A stretch of 64,000 bases of DNA from Geitlerinema sp. PCC 9228 (GCF_001870905.1 NZ_LNDC01000133.1:1-64000), one strand, 5' to 3'. Positions 43,372 through 54,397 are shown, counted from the stretch's first letter. Notes: generated by a model not told the origin, from the letters alone. Numbers and translations are program-made.

Positions 43372-44004
43372 TTAGGCAAGTTTTTGGGCTTGGATCGTCT
43401 GCAAGCTACCAAAAGCGTGGAAACGGCGATCGCGCAGGTGAAATCCTATATTGGCCAGAACTTCTGGTATATTCTCCTGTAGCATTTGCCAAGCCGTTTC
43501 CGTTTCAAACAACCACATAAACAGTGCCAATCCCGGCCACAAAACCGGCGTTGCTGGAGAATGAAAATCCAGCATGGTAAAGATGCCGCCTGGTGCCAAC
43601 ACCCGATAAACCTCTTGGAAAATTTGGCGTCGTTGTTTGGGGGTCATTTCATGCATGGCGACGCAGGTGTGAACCACATCGAAGCGATCGCTTGTAAAGG
43701 GCAATTCTTCGGCAAACCCTTCCACATATGTAGCTTCTGGTACTTGTTTTTGGGCGCGTTGGATAGATAATGGCGAAGCATCCAACCCCACCACATCCTG
43801 GGATTTGCGCACTAGCCATCGCGTTGACTGACCGGCACCGCAGCACAGATCCAAAACCCGGGTTTGCGGAGAAATCTCCACCCCCTGCAGCGGTAAACGC
43901 CGAAAACGGCCTTCGCCGCCAACACTTACAGCAGCGAGGCGGGAGATGGTATCGTAGAGCCATTGGTGTTGGTAACTCCAATCCCTTAAAATAGTTGCCA
44001 CCAC
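43372..44004 (-). CDS. Class I SAM-dependent methyltransferase (MenG/UbiE-like)
   Basis: 210 residues. Motif I is VLDLCCGAGQSTRWLV, followed by VVGLDASPLSIQRAQ, FDVVHTCVAMHEM and the post-motif GGIFTMLDFHSP. N-terminal YQHQWLYDTISRLA recalls quinone methyltransferases. In cyanobacteria similar proteins methylate quinones or tocopherol precursors, but the substrate is not determined here. No signal peptide. It diverges from hemH by 110 bases. Confidence 0.83.
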   Translation of the reverse strand: MVATILRDWSYQHQWLYDTISRLAAVSVGGEGRFRRLPLQGVEISPQTRVLDLCCGAGQSTRWLVRKSQDVVGLDASPLSIQRAQKQVPEATYVEGFAEELPFTSDRFDVVHTCVAMHEMTPKQRRQIFQEVYRVLAPGGIFTMLDFHSPATPVLWPGLALFMWLFETETAWQMLQENIPEVLANIGFHLRDRRFHAFGSLQTIQAQKLA

Positions 44005-44114
44005 TTCCTCCCAATTTACTTGGTTTCAATTCTCCATCCTACCGATAGGTGGTTAACCCATCTTATTGTTAAAATCAGTAAAGAAAATGAAAATTTAACA
44101 AAATTGGAATTGCT

Positions 44115-45278
44115 ATGAGCCGCGTTGGAGTTTTACTACTAAATCTAGGCGGGCCAGAACGGCTTGAGGACGTTCGCCCTTTTCTATTTAACTTGTTTTC
44201 CGACCCGGAAATCATCCGCTTGCCTTTTCGCTGGATGCAAACCCCGCTGGCGGCTATGATTTCCACCATGAGGGCTAGCAAATCCCAAAACAACTACCGC
44301 GAAATTGGCGGTGGTTCTCCCTTGCGTCGCATTACCGAAGAACAGGCGATCGCTTTAGAAAAACAGTTACAAAAACAAGGATACGACGCGCGGGTGTACA
44401 TTGGCATGCGCTATTGGAATCCTTATACCGAAGAAGCGATCGCCCAAATCAAACGCGATGGCATCGAACAGCTGGCTGTGTTGCCCTTGTACCCGCAATT
44501 TTCTATCAGTACCAGCGGTTCTAGCTTTCGCCTTTTAGAAAAATTGTGGCACGAAGACGCAACCCTTGACAAAATTGACTATACCCTCATTCCCTCCTGG
44601 TACCATCGGGATGGCTACTTGCAAGCCATGGCCCAATTAATCGGCCAAGAACTGGATAAATTCCCCAATCCCGACAACGTTCACGTCTTCTTTAGCGCCC
44701 ACGGCGTTCCCGTCAGCTACGTAGAAGAAGCCGGCGACCCCTACCAAAAGGAAATTGAGGATTGCGCCGCGCGGATTATGCAAACCCTCAACCGTCCCAA
44801 CGACTATACCCTAGCGTACCAAAGCCGGGTAGGTCCGGTGGATTGGCTGCAACCCTACACCGAAGATGCTTTGGTAGACTTGGCGAAAAAAGGCGTTCGG
44901 GATATGGTAGTGGTTCCCATTAGTTTTGTCTCCGAACACATCGAAACCCTCCAGGAAATCGATATTGAGTATCGGGAAGTAGCCGAATCCGCCGGCATTG
45001 AAAACTTCCATCGGGTACCGGCTTTGAATACCCATCCCACCTTCATTCAAGACTTGGCGGACTTGACCGTGGAATCCCTCAACTCGCCCCGGATTCACTT
45101 TGAACAAGTACGCCAGCCCCAGAAGAAGGTTAAAATGTACCCACAAGAACGCTGGGAATGGGGACTAACGCCCACGGCGGAAGTATGGAACGGACGCTTA
45201 GCCATGCTGGGTATCTTAATGTTAACCATTGAATTGCTAAGCGGCAACGGACCGCTGCATTTTGTGGGCTTACTCTGA
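44115..45278 (+). CDS. hemH: Ferrochelatase with C-terminal chlorophyll-binding-type segment
   Basis: Inserts Fe2+ into protoporphyrin IX. 387 residues: [18 protein letters not shown] at the N-terminus, [13 protein letters not shown] in the middle, [18 protein letters not shown] with the catalytic His, and [15 protein letters not shown] with the catalytic Glu. A proline-containing linker ([16 protein letters not shown]) leads to a membrane helix with the CAB motif [12 protein letters not shown], as in cyanobacterial and plant type II ferrochelatases. That helix anchors the enzyme and helps dimerise it and balance haem against chlorophyll. Confidence 0.96.
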   Translation: MSRVGVLLLNLGGPERLEDVRPFLFNLFSDPEIIRLPFRWMQTPLAAMISTMRASKSQNNYREIGGGSPLRRITEEQAIALEKQLQKQGYDARVYIGMRYWNPYTEEAIAQIKRDGIEQLAVLPLYPQFSISTSGSSFRLLEKLWHEDATLDKIDYTLIPSWYHRDGYLQAMAQLIGQELDKFPNPDNVHVFFSAHGVPVSYVEEAGDPYQKEIEDCAARIMQTLNRPNDYTLAYQSRVGPVDWLQPYTEDALVDLAKKGVRDMVVVPISFVSEHIETLQEIDIEYREVAESAGIENFHRVPALNTHPTFIQDLADLTVESLNSPRIHFEQVRQPQKKVKMYPQERWEWGLTPTAEVWNGRLAMLGILMLTIELLSGNGPLHFVGLL

Positions 45279-45311
45279 CTTCTTTATGATGGGATTTGAA
45301 GGTTTGGTTTG

Positions 45312-45340
45312 ACGGGGAAGACAAAAGCTGTTTTCCCCGC
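45312..45340. terminator. Hairpin between convergent hemH and phzF-like genes
   Basis: CGGGGAAGAC pairs with GTTTTCCCCG in a stem of about nine pairs with an AAAAGCT loop. No clear T-run on either side; a bidirectional stop is possible. Confidence 0.45.
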
Positions 45341-45373
45341 AAACAGCCCACTTGACCCTGTGGTGGAGGAGTC

Positions 45374-46201
45374 CTATCCCATCAAAACCCCTTGCAACAC
45401 CGTTACCGCTTGACCGCTGATATACGTTCTTTCTCCCTGCCAGCGCAATTTCACCACGCCTCCCCTGGCAGAAGCTTGATAGGCAACGAACTCCGATTTT
45501 TGCAAGCGATCGCCCCAAAAAGGTGCTAGGGTACAAAAAGCCGATCCTGTCACCGGGTCTTCGTCAATGCCCACCGCCGGCGCAAAAAAGCGACAAAGAA
45601 AATCATATTCTTGCGAACTGGCCGCACTCGTCACAATCAACCCCCGCATGGGCAACTGCCGCAACAAAGCCATTCTGGGCTTCAACTGGCGCAAAATCGC
45701 TTCCGAGTCCACCTCTACCAAATAATCCGAACGATTTTTCCAAACCGACTGCGGCACCGTTCCCAACGCATCGGAAAGACCCGAGGGGGCAGGCACCGCA
45801 TCGGCATAGGTCGTGGGAAAATTTAGCTCGATCCACCCTTCTTTGCGAACAGCAGTTAGAGAACCGCTGCGGGTTTGAAACCGGGCTACTTCTTCCGGAT
45901 GTAAATAATTAAAACTCCAAAGAACGTGGGCGCTGGCTAGCGTGGCGTGACCGCACAAGTCTACTTCCGAAGTCGGCGTAAACCAACGCAAGCGATATTC
46001 ATTCCCATCCGTCTCCGGATACAAAAAAGCCGTTTCCGAGAGATTCATTTCCCGGGCAACCTGCTGCATCCAGTCTTCCCTAGCGCTAGATGACAATACA
46101 CAGACGGCGGCTGGATTTCCCGAAAACGGCTGCTTGGTAAATGCATCCACTTGAAAAATAGGAAATTGGGCAAATTCGCTGCCTTCATTTTGGGCGAACA
46201 T
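45374..46201 (-). CDS. PhzF-family isomerase-like protein
   Basis: 275 residues in two similar halves. Visible blocks are FQVDAFTKQPFSGNPAAVCVL, MNLSETAFLYP with the catalytic Glu, TPTSEVDLCGHATLASAHVL, and in the second half FAPAVGIDEDPVTGSAFC. PhzF itself isomerises a phenazine precursor; most bacterial homologues have unknown substrates. The Glu and the GH/GS residues are kept, so it is likely active. It starts six bases after the GGCT-like gene and is cotranscribed with it. Confidence 0.9.
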   Translation of the reverse strand: MFAQNEGSEFAQFPIFQVDAFTKQPFSGNPAAVCVLSSSAREDWMQQVAREMNLSETAFLYPETDGNEYRLRWFTPTSEVDLCGHATLASAHVLWSFNYLHPEEVARFQTRSGSLTAVRKEGWIELNFPTTYADAVPAPSGLSDALGTVPQSVWKNRSDYLVEVDSEAILRQLKPRMALLRQLPMRGLIVTSAASSQEYDFLCRFFAPAVGIDEDPVTGSAFCTLAPFWGDRLQKSEFVAYQASARGGVVKLRWQGERTYISGQAVTVLQGVLMG

Positions 46202-46207
46202 GGCTTT

Positions 46208-46600
46208 TTACTCCCAGCGGCCACTCGCTAACAGTTTACCACCCAGGGCATGGACTTTTTTCGGATCCATATAATACGCCCAAACTTTGCCCAAAGAGGT
46301 TTTATCGAGCTGAAAAACTTCAATTTCCTGACGATTGTAGGCATTTTTCGCCGGATCGCGATTGGGGTCGTAATCTTCCAACTCATCGATTTTCGGCAAA
46401 ATACTGTCGTCAGGGAACGCTAAAATCACCCCACGGACCCAACCCGCCTCTGGAGTCATCGCCGGATAGCCGAGACTGGGCAAATGGTACAATTTTCCCC
46501 GAGCGATCGCGGTCGTGGTAGATTGGACGCGCCCACGACACAAACGATGGTAGTTATGCTTGCCCGGCTTAAGCGTACCGTAAACAAAAACTCTCAGCAT
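46208..46600 (-). CDS. Gamma-glutamylcyclotransferase-like (AIG2/GGCT) protein
   Basis: 130 residues with the family start VFVYGTLKPGKHNYHRL, where YGTL forms the substrate loop, and a hydrophobic LGYPAMTPEAGWVRGVILAF. ILPKIDELEDYDP holds the catalytic Glu. Likely acts on gamma-glutamyl compounds, although many relatives are uncharacterised. It diverges from leuS by about 110 bases and is the first gene of a two-gene unit with the PhzF-like protein. Confidence 0.86.
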   Translation of the reverse strand: MLRVFVYGTLKPGKHNYHRLCRGRVQSTTTAIARGKLYHLPSLGYPAMTPEAGWVRGVILAFPDDSILPKIDELEDYDPNRDPAKNAYNRQEIEVFQLDKTSLGKVWAYYMDPKKVHALGGKLLASGRWE

Positions 46601-46709
46601 TGATTTCTAATTGATAGATGCTATTATTTCCATCCTATCTATCCTACTGAAGCGGCGCATATATGCCAAAATATTTTTGAGGTGAATAGGAGCAACAGGA
46701 GCGACTTCC

Positions 46710-49277
46710 GTGGAATCGAGATACAATCCCACATCCATCGAGCAAAAATGGCAGAAAACCTGGGACGAACAGGACGCCCATCGAACCCCTGACGACCCCA
46801 GCAAGCCGAAATTCTACGCCCTCTCCATGTTTCCCTATCCCTCTGGAAACCTGCACATGGGGCACGTACGCAACTATACCATCACCGACGTAATTGCTCG
46901 TTTTCGGCGGATGCAGGGATATCGCGTCCTCCATCCCATGGGGTGGGATGCGTTTGGATTGCCAGCGGAAAACGCCGCCATCGACCGTGGCATCCATCCC
47001 GCCCAGTGGACCTATCAAAATATCGCCCAGATGAAAGAACAACTCAAAGGTCTGGGCATCTCCATCGATTGGAACCGGGAAGTAGCTACCTGTTCTCCCG
47101 ACTACTACCGCTGGACCCAATGGATTTTCCTACAATTTTTCCAAGCTGGTTTAGCCTATCAAAAAGAAGCTGCGGTTAACTGGGATCCCGTTGACCAAAC
47201 CGTTTTAGCCAACGAACAAGTAGACAGCGAAGGACGTTCTTGGCGTTCCGGGGCCCTGGTAGAAAGAAAGCTATTGCGCCAGTGGTTTCTCAAAATTACC
47301 GAATACGCCGACCAGTTGCTAGAAGACCTGCAAAAACTCGACGGCTGGCCGGAACGGGTACGCTTGATGCAGGAAAATTGGATCGGCCAGTCTGTAGGTG
47401 CGTATTTAGAATTTCCGGTAGCGGGCATATCGGAGAAAATTGGCGTTTTCACCACCCGACCGGATACCGTGTATGGGGTGACCTATTTGGTTTTGGCACC
47501 GGAACATCCCCTAACACCAAAAGTTACCACAAGCGATCGCCGGGAAGCTGTAGAGAAATTCATCCAAGAAGTATCCTCAGAAAGCGAAATCGAACGAACC
47601 GCCGAAGACAAACCCAAACGCGGGGTTCTTACTGGCGGCAAAGCCATCCATCCGTTTACCGAAACCGAAATTCCCATTTTAATCGCCGATTACGTCTTGT
47701 ACGAATACGGAACCGGCGCTGTGATGGGGGTTCCCGCCCACGACGAACGGGATTTCCAGTTTGCCCAACAAAATCAGTTGCCCATCCAAATGGTCATCGC
47801 GCCAGAATCGCAACCGGAGACGCAAGAGTTGCAACAGGCTTACACCGAACCGGGCATTATGGTCAACTCCGGTTCCTTTAGCGGCATGGCTTCGGAAGAG
47901 GGCAAACAGGCGATTGTAGACTACGCCGAAAAACACGGTATTGGCAGCGCCCGCATTCAGTATCGCTTGCGAGATTGGTTGATTTCCCGGCAGCGGTATT
48001 GGGGGGTTCCCATTCCCACGATTCACTGCCCCGAATGCGGTACGGTTCCGGTTCCTGAAGACCAGCTACCGGTGGAACTGCCGGAAGATGTGGAATTTAG
48101 CGGTCGCGGACCGTCGCCGTTAGCTAGGCTATCTTCTTGGATCAATGTATCTTGCCCCCAATGCGGCGCTGATGCCCAACGGGAAACCGATACCATGGAT
48201 ACGTTTATTGATTCTTCCTGGTATTTCTTGCGCTATGCCGACCCGCAAAACGAGAACAAACCGTTTGACCCGGCAGCAGCCAACGATTGGATGCCGGTAG
48301 ACCAGTACGTGGGTGGTATCGAACACGCGATTTTGCACTTGCTGTATTCGCGGTTTTTTACCAAGGTATTGCGCGATCGCGGTTTGGTCAATTGCGACGA
48401 ACCGTTCCAACGCTTGCTGACTCAGGGTATGGTGCAAGCGATCGCTTATAAAAATCCTACCACCGGCAAATACATTCCCCCCAGCGAAGTGGATACGGAA
48501 AATCCCCAAGACCCGCAAACCGGCGAACAATTGCAGGTCTTGTATGAAAAAATGTCCAAATCCAAATACAACGGCGTAGACCCGCTGGAGGTATTGGAAA
48601 CCTACGGTGCCGATACTGCCCGCATGTTTATTCTATTTAAAGCGCCGCCAGCCAAGGATTTGGAATGGGATGATGCGGATGTGGAAGGACAGTTCCGCTT
48701 TTTGAACCGGGTCTGGCGTTTGGTATCGGAGTTTGCCCATTCCGGTTACGATACTACAGCGAAAGTCGATCCGGCTGCTTTGGAAAAACCAGAAAAAGAC
48801 CTGCGGCGGGCGGTTCACAATGCCATCAAAGCCATTACCGAAGATATTGAGGCAGATTACCAGTTTAATACGGCGATTTCCGAGTTGATGAAGCTCAACA
48901 ATGCCCTCGCCGATGCCCAATGCCAGGATTCCCCAGCCTATGCAGAAGGAATTCGGACGTTGGTGTTGTTGCTAGCGCCGTTTGCCCCGCATATTAGCGA
49001 GGAACTCTGGCATCAGCTAGGGTATACTGGGTCGGTTCACCACCAAGAATGGCCGCAATACGACCCGGATGCGTTGGTGGCGGAAGAAATCACGTTGGTG
49101 ATTCAAATTATGGGCAAAACCCGGGGCAAAATTCAGGTACCGGCGGATGCGGACCGCGATGCGTTGGAACGCTATGCTAGGAAATCGGATATTGCGCAAA
49201 AATATATAGGCGATCGCGAAATTAAAAAGGTGATTGTCGTACCTGGTAAATTGGTGAATTTCGTGGTTCCCAAATAG
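46710..49277 (+). CDS. leuS: Leucyl-tRNA synthetase
   Basis: Charges tRNA-Leu. 855 residues, the normal bacterial length. The HIGH-class motif is HMGH (49-52) in [20 protein letters not shown] lies near residue 614. The CP1 editing domain is present ([33 protein letters not shown]). A zinc-binding pair, CPECG and CPQCG, is visible around residues 437-480. The start is GTG at 46710, with AGGAG about nine bases upstream and the family's [13 protein letters not shown] immediately after. Confidence 0.97.
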   Translation: MESRYNPTSIEQKWQKTWDEQDAHRTPDDPSKPKFYALSMFPYPSGNLHMGHVRNYTITDVIARFRRMQGYRVLHPMGWDAFGLPAENAAIDRGIHPAQWTYQNIAQMKEQLKGLGISIDWNREVATCSPDYYRWTQWIFLQFFQAGLAYQKEAAVNWDPVDQTVLANEQVDSEGRSWRSGALVERKLLRQWFLKITEYADQLLEDLQKLDGWPERVRLMQENWIGQSVGAYLEFPVAGISEKIGVFTTRPDTVYGVTYLVLAPEHPLTPKVTTSDRREAVEKFIQEVSSESEIERTAEDKPKRGVLTGGKAIHPFTETEIPILIADYVLYEYGTGAVMGVPAHDERDFQFAQQNQLPIQMVIAPESQPETQELQQAYTEPGIMVNSGSFSGMASEEGKQAIVDYAEKHGIGSARIQYRLRDWLISRQRYWGVPIPTIHCPECGTVPVPEDQLPVELPEDVEFSGRGPSPLARLSSWINVSCPQCGADAQRETDTMDTFIDSSWYFLRYADPQNENKPFDPAAANDWMPVDQYVGGIEHAILHLLYSRFFTKVLRDRGLVNCDEPFQRLLTQGMVQAIAYKNPTTGKYIPPSEVDTENPQDPQTGEQLQVLYEKMSKSKYNGVDPLEVLETYGADTARMFILFKAPPAKDLEWDDADVEGQFRFLNRVWRLVSEFAHSGYDTTAKVDPAALEKPEKDLRRAVHNAIKAITEDIEADYQFNTAISELMKLNNALADAQCQDSPAYAEGIRTLVLLLAPFAPHISEELWHQLGYTGSVHHQEWPQYDPDALVAEEITLVIQIMGKTRGKIQVPADADRDALERYARKSDIAQKYIGDREIKKVIVVPGKLVNFVVPK

Positions 49278-49281
49278 AAGC

Positions 49282-49304
49282 AGGGTGGGGATCCTTCCCA
49301 CCCT
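49282..49304 (+). terminator. Hairpin after leuS
   Basis: AGGGTGGG pairs with CCCACCCT around a seven-base loop, six bases after the leuS stop. The motif resembles a common intergenic repeat and lacks a long T-run. A second hairpin, CTCATGAAT/ATTCGTGAG, lies at 49321-49341 before the convergent gene's stop. Confidence 0.55.
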
Positions 49305-49370
49305 ACCACGTATTGACACTCTCATGAATAGAATTCGTGAGATTCTCGCTTCGTTGGGTAAACAGGAAAC

Positions 49371-52300
49371 TTAACCATCCATACCCAGCAATTTACGCTT
49401 GGCTGCCTGGAATTCTTCTTCGCTAAGCAACCCCTCCTTCTTCATTTCTGCTAGTTTTTGTAATTCTTCCATATTGCCCTTGCTACTCCCTTGGGCATTG
49501 CTATCGGCTGGTGGGGGCGCTGGGGTGGCTGACCCGTTGCTGGTGGAAACCATTTCTAAATCGGGTTCCGGCACTGGCGTGGCTGCAGTTGGGCTTGGCT
49601 GACTGGAAGCTGGTTCTGCTGCTGGCGTAGATGCTTCGGGAGATTGGGTAGGTAACTTCCAATCTTGGATGGTTGTACGGATAATATCGCGTTCGCGTTT
49701 GTATTCTTTGCTGTCTTCCCCTCCCTGTTTGTCTAGTTCGCCAGCAAGTTGTTTTAAGTAGTCCATAAACTGTTGGTACAAAGCATGTTTCTGGGCTGGC
49801 GTTTCGGCTGCCTCCCGTTTTGCTTGGACTTGACTGTCAATTTCCTCGCGGTCGGGACGGCAAGCTGGTACCTCCAAAACTTGAATCGCTTCTTCCCAAC
49901 TGGAAGCCAGGTCAACATTTTCCGTTCCCACTTCTGTTTGGCGCGTATAGCGAATATTGCGCTCTTGAGTGGCACGATTTTCTTCTTCTCGCAAGACACC
50001 AAGCGCCCGGGCAAGGACAATCAGTTTAAAGATATTGGGGTCTTCGGGGAAAATATCCCAAAAGGGTGCCTCTTTTTGCATGTGAACGGGAATGGGCAAA
50101 TCTTTGCTTTCTCCCCGCAACTGGGCGCGTTTGGCGATGATGGTTTCCCCTTTCCAGTCTTGATAGGAACGGCGCAGTTCTTTCATGCCGTCGATACAAC
50201 GTAGGGAAAACCCCCCCATTTCTTGGACAAAAACCAGGCGGTGGCGTTCGTTGTCTCCCAAGGGTTTGATGTCGTCTTCTTTGATGCCTTCCAGTTCTCC
50301 CAGCAGGGGCAGTACTTTTTGGGCGGCAGGATCGCCGGTATTGCGACCTCCCCGCAGGGCAACGTTGGTGTTGTAAGATGGGTTGAAGTTGGCGTCTTTT
50401 CCTTTGAGGACGGATTCGGAAAGGACAATCAGGGGTTTGGATTTGTTGTAAGCCACCCGCAGTTGGTTCACAACTTCTTCTTCGTCGTTGTAAGCTTTGA
50501 ACAAGCGATCGCAAGCGGCTAGTTCGGTTTTCAGCTTGCTGCTTTCGGGACTGTTTTGAATCACTTTATAGGTTCGTTCGGAAACAATTTCCCGCCAGTC
50601 GCTTTCTTTGACCTCGGGAATGGAAATAATATCGAACAGGCGCATGACTTCGTCGGCGGCGCGGTTGTCTTTCCACAGGGGACTGGCTTGTTGGAGAATT
50701 TCTTCGGACATGGTGGTACAAATTTTGTCCATGCCGATTTCAAAGGTGGTTTTGCTGCCTTGGGTTTCCCCGGCTAGCTGTTCGATGACATTTTGGTACA
50801 GATCGTTGAGTTCTTGGCGATCGTACAGTTTTAAACCGTTAATGAGCAAGGCATCGGCGCTTTCGGCTTCTTTCCTAGATTGGTCGTTAAAATGGTCCCT
50901 TGCCTGAATCAGCCTTTGCTGGTATTGATTGAGTTGGCGTTCCAAGACTGTCAAGTGTTCCTGCAGGCGGTCGATAACTTCTACGCCTAATGCCCTGGCT
51001 TTGCGCTGTATAATGGCAATTAAGGTTCCTTCTAAATTTCCTAAAGCTGACTCGCAATATTCTTCCATTTTGGCTTGTTTGGAAATGCCAAATTTATCCC
51101 GAAACTCAACAATATCTTGGATACTTTGTTCGTATTGCTTTTGACAGGCTGATTCGTTGGGTTCCCAAATTTTTTCCTGTTCGCGGCGGAATTTTTCGCT
51201 GGTATCGTCAAAGATTTGCCGGGCGGTGGTAATAAATTCGGCAGCAAATTTTGGTCCTCGCTGGCGGTCTTCGATGATGCTGTATAGTTCTTCTTCTAGG
51301 GCTTGGCGACCGCGTTGGATAATTTCGTTGCGGTTGCTGTACATGCGCTTGAGGTAATCCCCATGCTGCCGTTCGTCGGTACTCAGTTCGCGAAAGTGTT
51401 CCCGGCGATATTCTTCCACTTTGGGGTTGAGATATTCATCTAGAAACCGCATGATGTTGCCGGTTTCCGACCCCATGACTTTGACGCCTTGTTGCTTGCA
51501 CTCCAGCCAATTGTCGTTGGCGATTTCGTTGCGCAAGCTGTTCACCCATTCGGAAATGATGGCAATATAAGAGCGATCGCCGCCAGCGGATAAATCAGCT
51601 AGCAGTTCTGCCTGGGTGAGGCGTTTGGGTTTGAGAATGTCCCCGCGAACGACTTCTAGCATTTGCGGCGGTAAAATGGCGGATTCGTTCAGCCACCAAG
51701 CTGCTAGGTCTTTGGCTAAACGATTTGAGAGGGAAGCCCGAATTTGCGCCACGGGAATTTCAATGGTAGACAGCCCAAAACTCATAAAGTTTTTGGGATA
51801 TCCCCTACCACCGGGGTCGGCTTGCGCAAAGGCCCCTTTAATGTTATCGCGAATGGAGCGTTTGTGAGGGGCAAATTCAGAAGTCAGGTCGAGAAAGATG
51901 TTTTGAGCCATCATTTCTCGGATTTGTTCCAAACTAAAATCGCTTTCCCCGTTTTTGGTTCCTACCAAATAGGTAAAGTCGAAGGGTGGTTTTTGACTGC
52001 GTACTTCGTTGCTTTGACCTTCGCTAAATTGAAATGCATATTCGGTACGATGGTCGCAAAAGTAACTTAATTCCATTAAAGCAGCGTAACCGTTGGCCAA
52101 AACGCGATCGCCAGCACTAATTCCCGAAAAAGCCGTTGGCATGGGCATAATTCCCGTCACCAGAGGCGATCCTTCTCCTTGTATCCAATGGCGGATACAG
52201 TAAGCCATATCGATTAACATGCCGCTGCCAGTACCGCCAGAAAGGGAACCCGTCACAAAAATATTAATTTGATTGGTTTTTACCTTGACGCCGTACCGAT

Positions 52301-52760
52301 CCAGCATGGAGTTTTCTTTCCCTTTCACTCGCTTGACGGCATCCAGAAATTTTTTCCGAATGGCATCGTAGTTACAGAAAAAAGCAAACCGCCCGCAAGC
52401 GCGAATTTGACCGGCACCAGCTTCCAAACCGCCGATATTGCGTTCTAGTTCTTTGGGAAACCAGCTTTCAATCCATGGATAGTTTCCCATATTGCACACC
52501 ATATCCTCGACTTGGCGGCCGCTGACTGTGGCAAAATGTTTCTCCGTATCTTTAAAAGGACTGCCACCGGCTTCGGGATTGCTAATTTTATAATCTTTAT
52601 CTGTATCTACGACCAAAAAGCTTAAAACGGGGAAATTTCTCAAACTGCCGTAACTTTCTTCGGCGAGACGACGCACCCGCGAGAGGACTTCCGCACCGGT
52701 TCCGCCAATACCTACTAATATGGTAGGAACCATTGTTTTTGCTTCTACTTCCGCAGCCAT
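49371..52760 (-). CDS. Large tubulin/FtsZ-like GTPase with C-terminal SHOCT domain
   Basis: 1129 residues. The tubulin-like N-terminal domain has a phosphate loop GIGGTGAEVLSR (17-28), GAGQIRACGRFA (115-126) and the tubulin signature GSLSGGTGSG (171-180). A long helical, coiled-coil-prone middle spans about 430-650, and a further mixed region runs to about 1020. A Pro/Ala/Ser-rich linker and a SHOCT-like helix pair follow (LAEMKKEGLLSEEEFQAAKR). The ATG at 52760 follows AAGGAG. It is 60 bases behind the VWA gene. Relatives with VWA partners are proposed to remodel membranes; polymerisation is expected but unproven. Confidence 0.85.
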   Translation of the reverse strand: MAAEVEAKTMVPTILVGIGGTGAEVLSRVRRLAEESYGSLRNFPVLSFLVVDTDKDYKISNPEAGGSPFKDTEKHFATVSGRQVEDMVCNMGNYPWIESWFPKELERNIGGLEAGAGQIRACGRFAFFCNYDAIRKKFLDAVKRVKGKENSMLDRYGVKVKTNQINIFVTGSLSGGTGSGMLIDMAYCIRHWIQGEGSPLVTGIMPMPTAFSGISAGDRVLANGYAALMELSYFCDHRTEYAFQFSEGQSNEVRSQKPPFDFTYLVGTKNGESDFSLEQIREMMAQNIFLDLTSEFAPHKRSIRDNIKGAFAQADPGGRGYPKNFMSFGLSTIEIPVAQIRASLSNRLAKDLAAWWLNESAILPPQMLEVVRGDILKPKRLTQAELLADLSAGGDRSYIAIISEWVNSLRNEIANDNWLECKQQGVKVMGSETGNIMRFLDEYLNPKVEEYRREHFRELSTDERQHGDYLKRMYSNRNEIIQRGRQALEEELYSIIEDRQRGPKFAAEFITTARQIFDDTSEKFRREQEKIWEPNESACQKQYEQSIQDIVEFRDKFGISKQAKMEEYCESALGNLEGTLIAIIQRKARALGVEVIDRLQEHLTVLERQLNQYQQRLIQARDHFNDQSRKEAESADALLINGLKLYDRQELNDLYQNVIEQLAGETQGSKTTFEIGMDKICTTMSEEILQQASPLWKDNRAADEVMRLFDIISIPEVKESDWREIVSERTYKVIQNSPESSKLKTELAACDRLFKAYNDEEEVVNQLRVAYNKSKPLIVLSESVLKGKDANFNPSYNTNVALRGGRNTGDPAAQKVLPLLGELEGIKEDDIKPLGDNERHRLVFVQEMGGFSLRCIDGMKELRRSYQDWKGETIIAKRAQLRGESKDLPIPVHMQKEAPFWDIFPEDPNIFKLIVLARALGVLREEENRATQERNIRYTRQTEVGTENVDLASSWEEAIQVLEVPACRPDREEIDSQVQAKREAAETPAQKHALYQQFMDYLKQLAGELDKQGGEDSKEYKRERDIIRTTIQDWKLPTQSPEASTPAAEPASSQPSPTAATPVPEPDLEMVSTSNGSATPAPPPADSNAQGSSKGNMEELQKLAEMKKEGLLSEEEFQAAKRKLLGMDG

Positions 52761-52820
52761 GGCAAATCTCCTTTTGTTTTTTGTAACGACATGCTCAATC
52801 CCTAAAAGAGGACGTACAAT

Positions 52821-53726
52821 CTAACATCGCGAAAGCCAAGGAATTCCTCCAGCCAAACGCCAAACAATACCCGGTGTGGCGGCACTCCAGAAAAAAGCAT
52901 TTCCCAAAGCAATTTTTCCAGCTACTGGCATAGGTAGCTTCATCATCCCTTGTAAAACCCAGCGGTCTAAGGGCAAAACCAACAGCCACATCAAGGCAAT
53001 CCAGATCGATCCTATCCAAAAAATAATCCAAGGTAAGTTACTGTTGAACTGACTGAATAAGTCTTCGGCGAAGAGAACATCTAAATTGTTAATTTGCCCT
53101 GATAAATAAATTCCCTGGGTGGCTAAGGCAGCTTTTCGCAATTCGGGGGCTTGCTGGCCGATAATAATGGAATGAAGCCTCACTTTTTTTAGGGCGGCTT
53201 GGGTAATGGTGGCTGGCGCTACTTCAGCTTTCCCATCGGTGACCAGCAGTAATTCCCGACAGGTGTTTTCCAAGCTTTCCAAAGAAGAAATGCCTTTTTG
53301 GATAACTTGGTCGATATCGGTTTGGTCGGGTTCGACTTTTTCGGGAAGCTGCGGGTCTTGCAGGACTTGCGTTAACTGCCGCTTTACTTTCTGACTGTTA
53401 TCGCTAAAGCTTTTCGTCAAAGGAACCACTTCCCCACCAAACCCCAGAATTTGTACTTGGTTGGGTTGGCGTAGATTCTGGGGGGAATTTTCGTCGAGAT
53501 AAGCCCGTACGGCATCAATTTCTTGGGACATGGTGGAACCAGGGGCGTTAAAGTCCCCGGATTCGTATGTGCTATTGCTCAAATCCAGGGCAATAGCCAC
53601 GCCGACGGCTGGTCTTCCCAGTCCTAGGAAAGCAAACAGTAGCAAACCCAGACAGGCAAGTCCCAAAAAAATCAGGGGAATCTGAAATAATGGGTAACGC
53701 CAAAGGGCACGACGGGAGGATCTCAC
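52821..53726 (-). CDS. Membrane-anchored VWA-domain protein, partner of the tubulin-like GTPase
   Basis: 301 residues. One N-terminal membrane helix (PLFQIPLIFLGLACLGLLLF), then an extracytoplasmic or cytoplasmic von Willebrand A domain. Its MIDAS motif is DLSNST (about residue 48), the MIDAS Thr lies in the middle region, and the Asp is in LLLVTDGKAE. A second hydrophobic span (WIIFWIGSIWIALMWLLVLP) lies near residue 240. The start is GTG at 53726 with AAGGAAG upstream. VWA proteins bind metal-dependently to partner proteins; operon context points to the tubulin-like GTPase. Confidence 0.82.
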   Translation of the reverse strand: MRSSRRALWRYPLFQIPLIFLGLACLGLLLFAFLGLGRPAVGVAIALDLSNSTYESGDFNAPGSTMSQEIDAVRAYLDENSPQNLRQPNQVQILGFGGEVVPLTKSFSDNSQKVKRQLTQVLQDPQLPEKVEPDQTDIDQVIQKGISSLESLENTCRELLLVTDGKAEVAPATITQAALKKVRLHSIIIGQQAPELRKAALATQGIYLSGQINNLDVLFAEDLFSQFNSNLPWIIFWIGSIWIALMWLLVLPLDRWVLQGMMKLPMPVAGKIALGNAFFWSAATPGIVWRLAGGIPWLSRC

Positions 53727-54397
53727 GGTTTTTTTCTTCCTTGTTGTTTTTCTACCTGAGAGACACTGCGATCGCTAGGTCTGACTAAGTCCATATGAAA
53801 AATGATTTAGGGACAGCGATCGCGACAGCCACGCTTGAAATTGACAAGATAGCGCTGGCTGCGTGAGATGGAACGGGTCGCTCCCAAAGAGCTTTCCATC
53901 CATTTGATTTGGTTTTCCCATCCCTAGCCAAGATATAACAGAGAAGGTTTCCTTAGCATTGTGCCCCAAACATAGAACCCTATCTATCCTTCCTATGCTT
54001 TGGTGTGCCAATTTCATTAACAAAGTGTATAGCAACCTTGCCAATCATTTTATGTCATTATGTTAAGTCGGCAATGGGAGACCGATTGGTGGTTCTTCCC
54101 GAAAACGCTATAACAACCAGGACATCTGAATTAGCCGATTTTCCGTTTTGGGAGCATTTGATGGCGGAATGGCCATAAAGAAACCTGAGATTGTACTGTG
54201 GGACTCATTGGATTTCATAGAAATAAATATATCTTATGGTTTTATTTTTTGCCACTGGTGGGCATACTGCTTTTAAAGAATAAGCTATTTAGTAGAAATT
54301 TGACAATGTTTAGGATTTTTAAAAGAAAAACTCTAAGTTTGCAATTACAATATTAGGAAATCCAGCCCGATTTGTCGTATGTTTTAGGAAGCAGCTA
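53727..54397. other. Divergent intergenic region between the VWA/tubulin operon and the protease operon
   Basis: About 670 bases, A+T-rich toward the right. TTGACA at 54300-54305 is the best -35 candidate for the rightward genes; I see no equally good -10 at 17 bases. A 90-codon minus-strand frame has no family character. Shared regulation of the two divergent operons is possible. Confidence 0.45.

Noticed and set aside
53775-54044. 90-codon minus-strand frame upstream of the VWA gene
   Set aside because: No domain or signal; it lies in a region better explained as divergent regulatory DNA.
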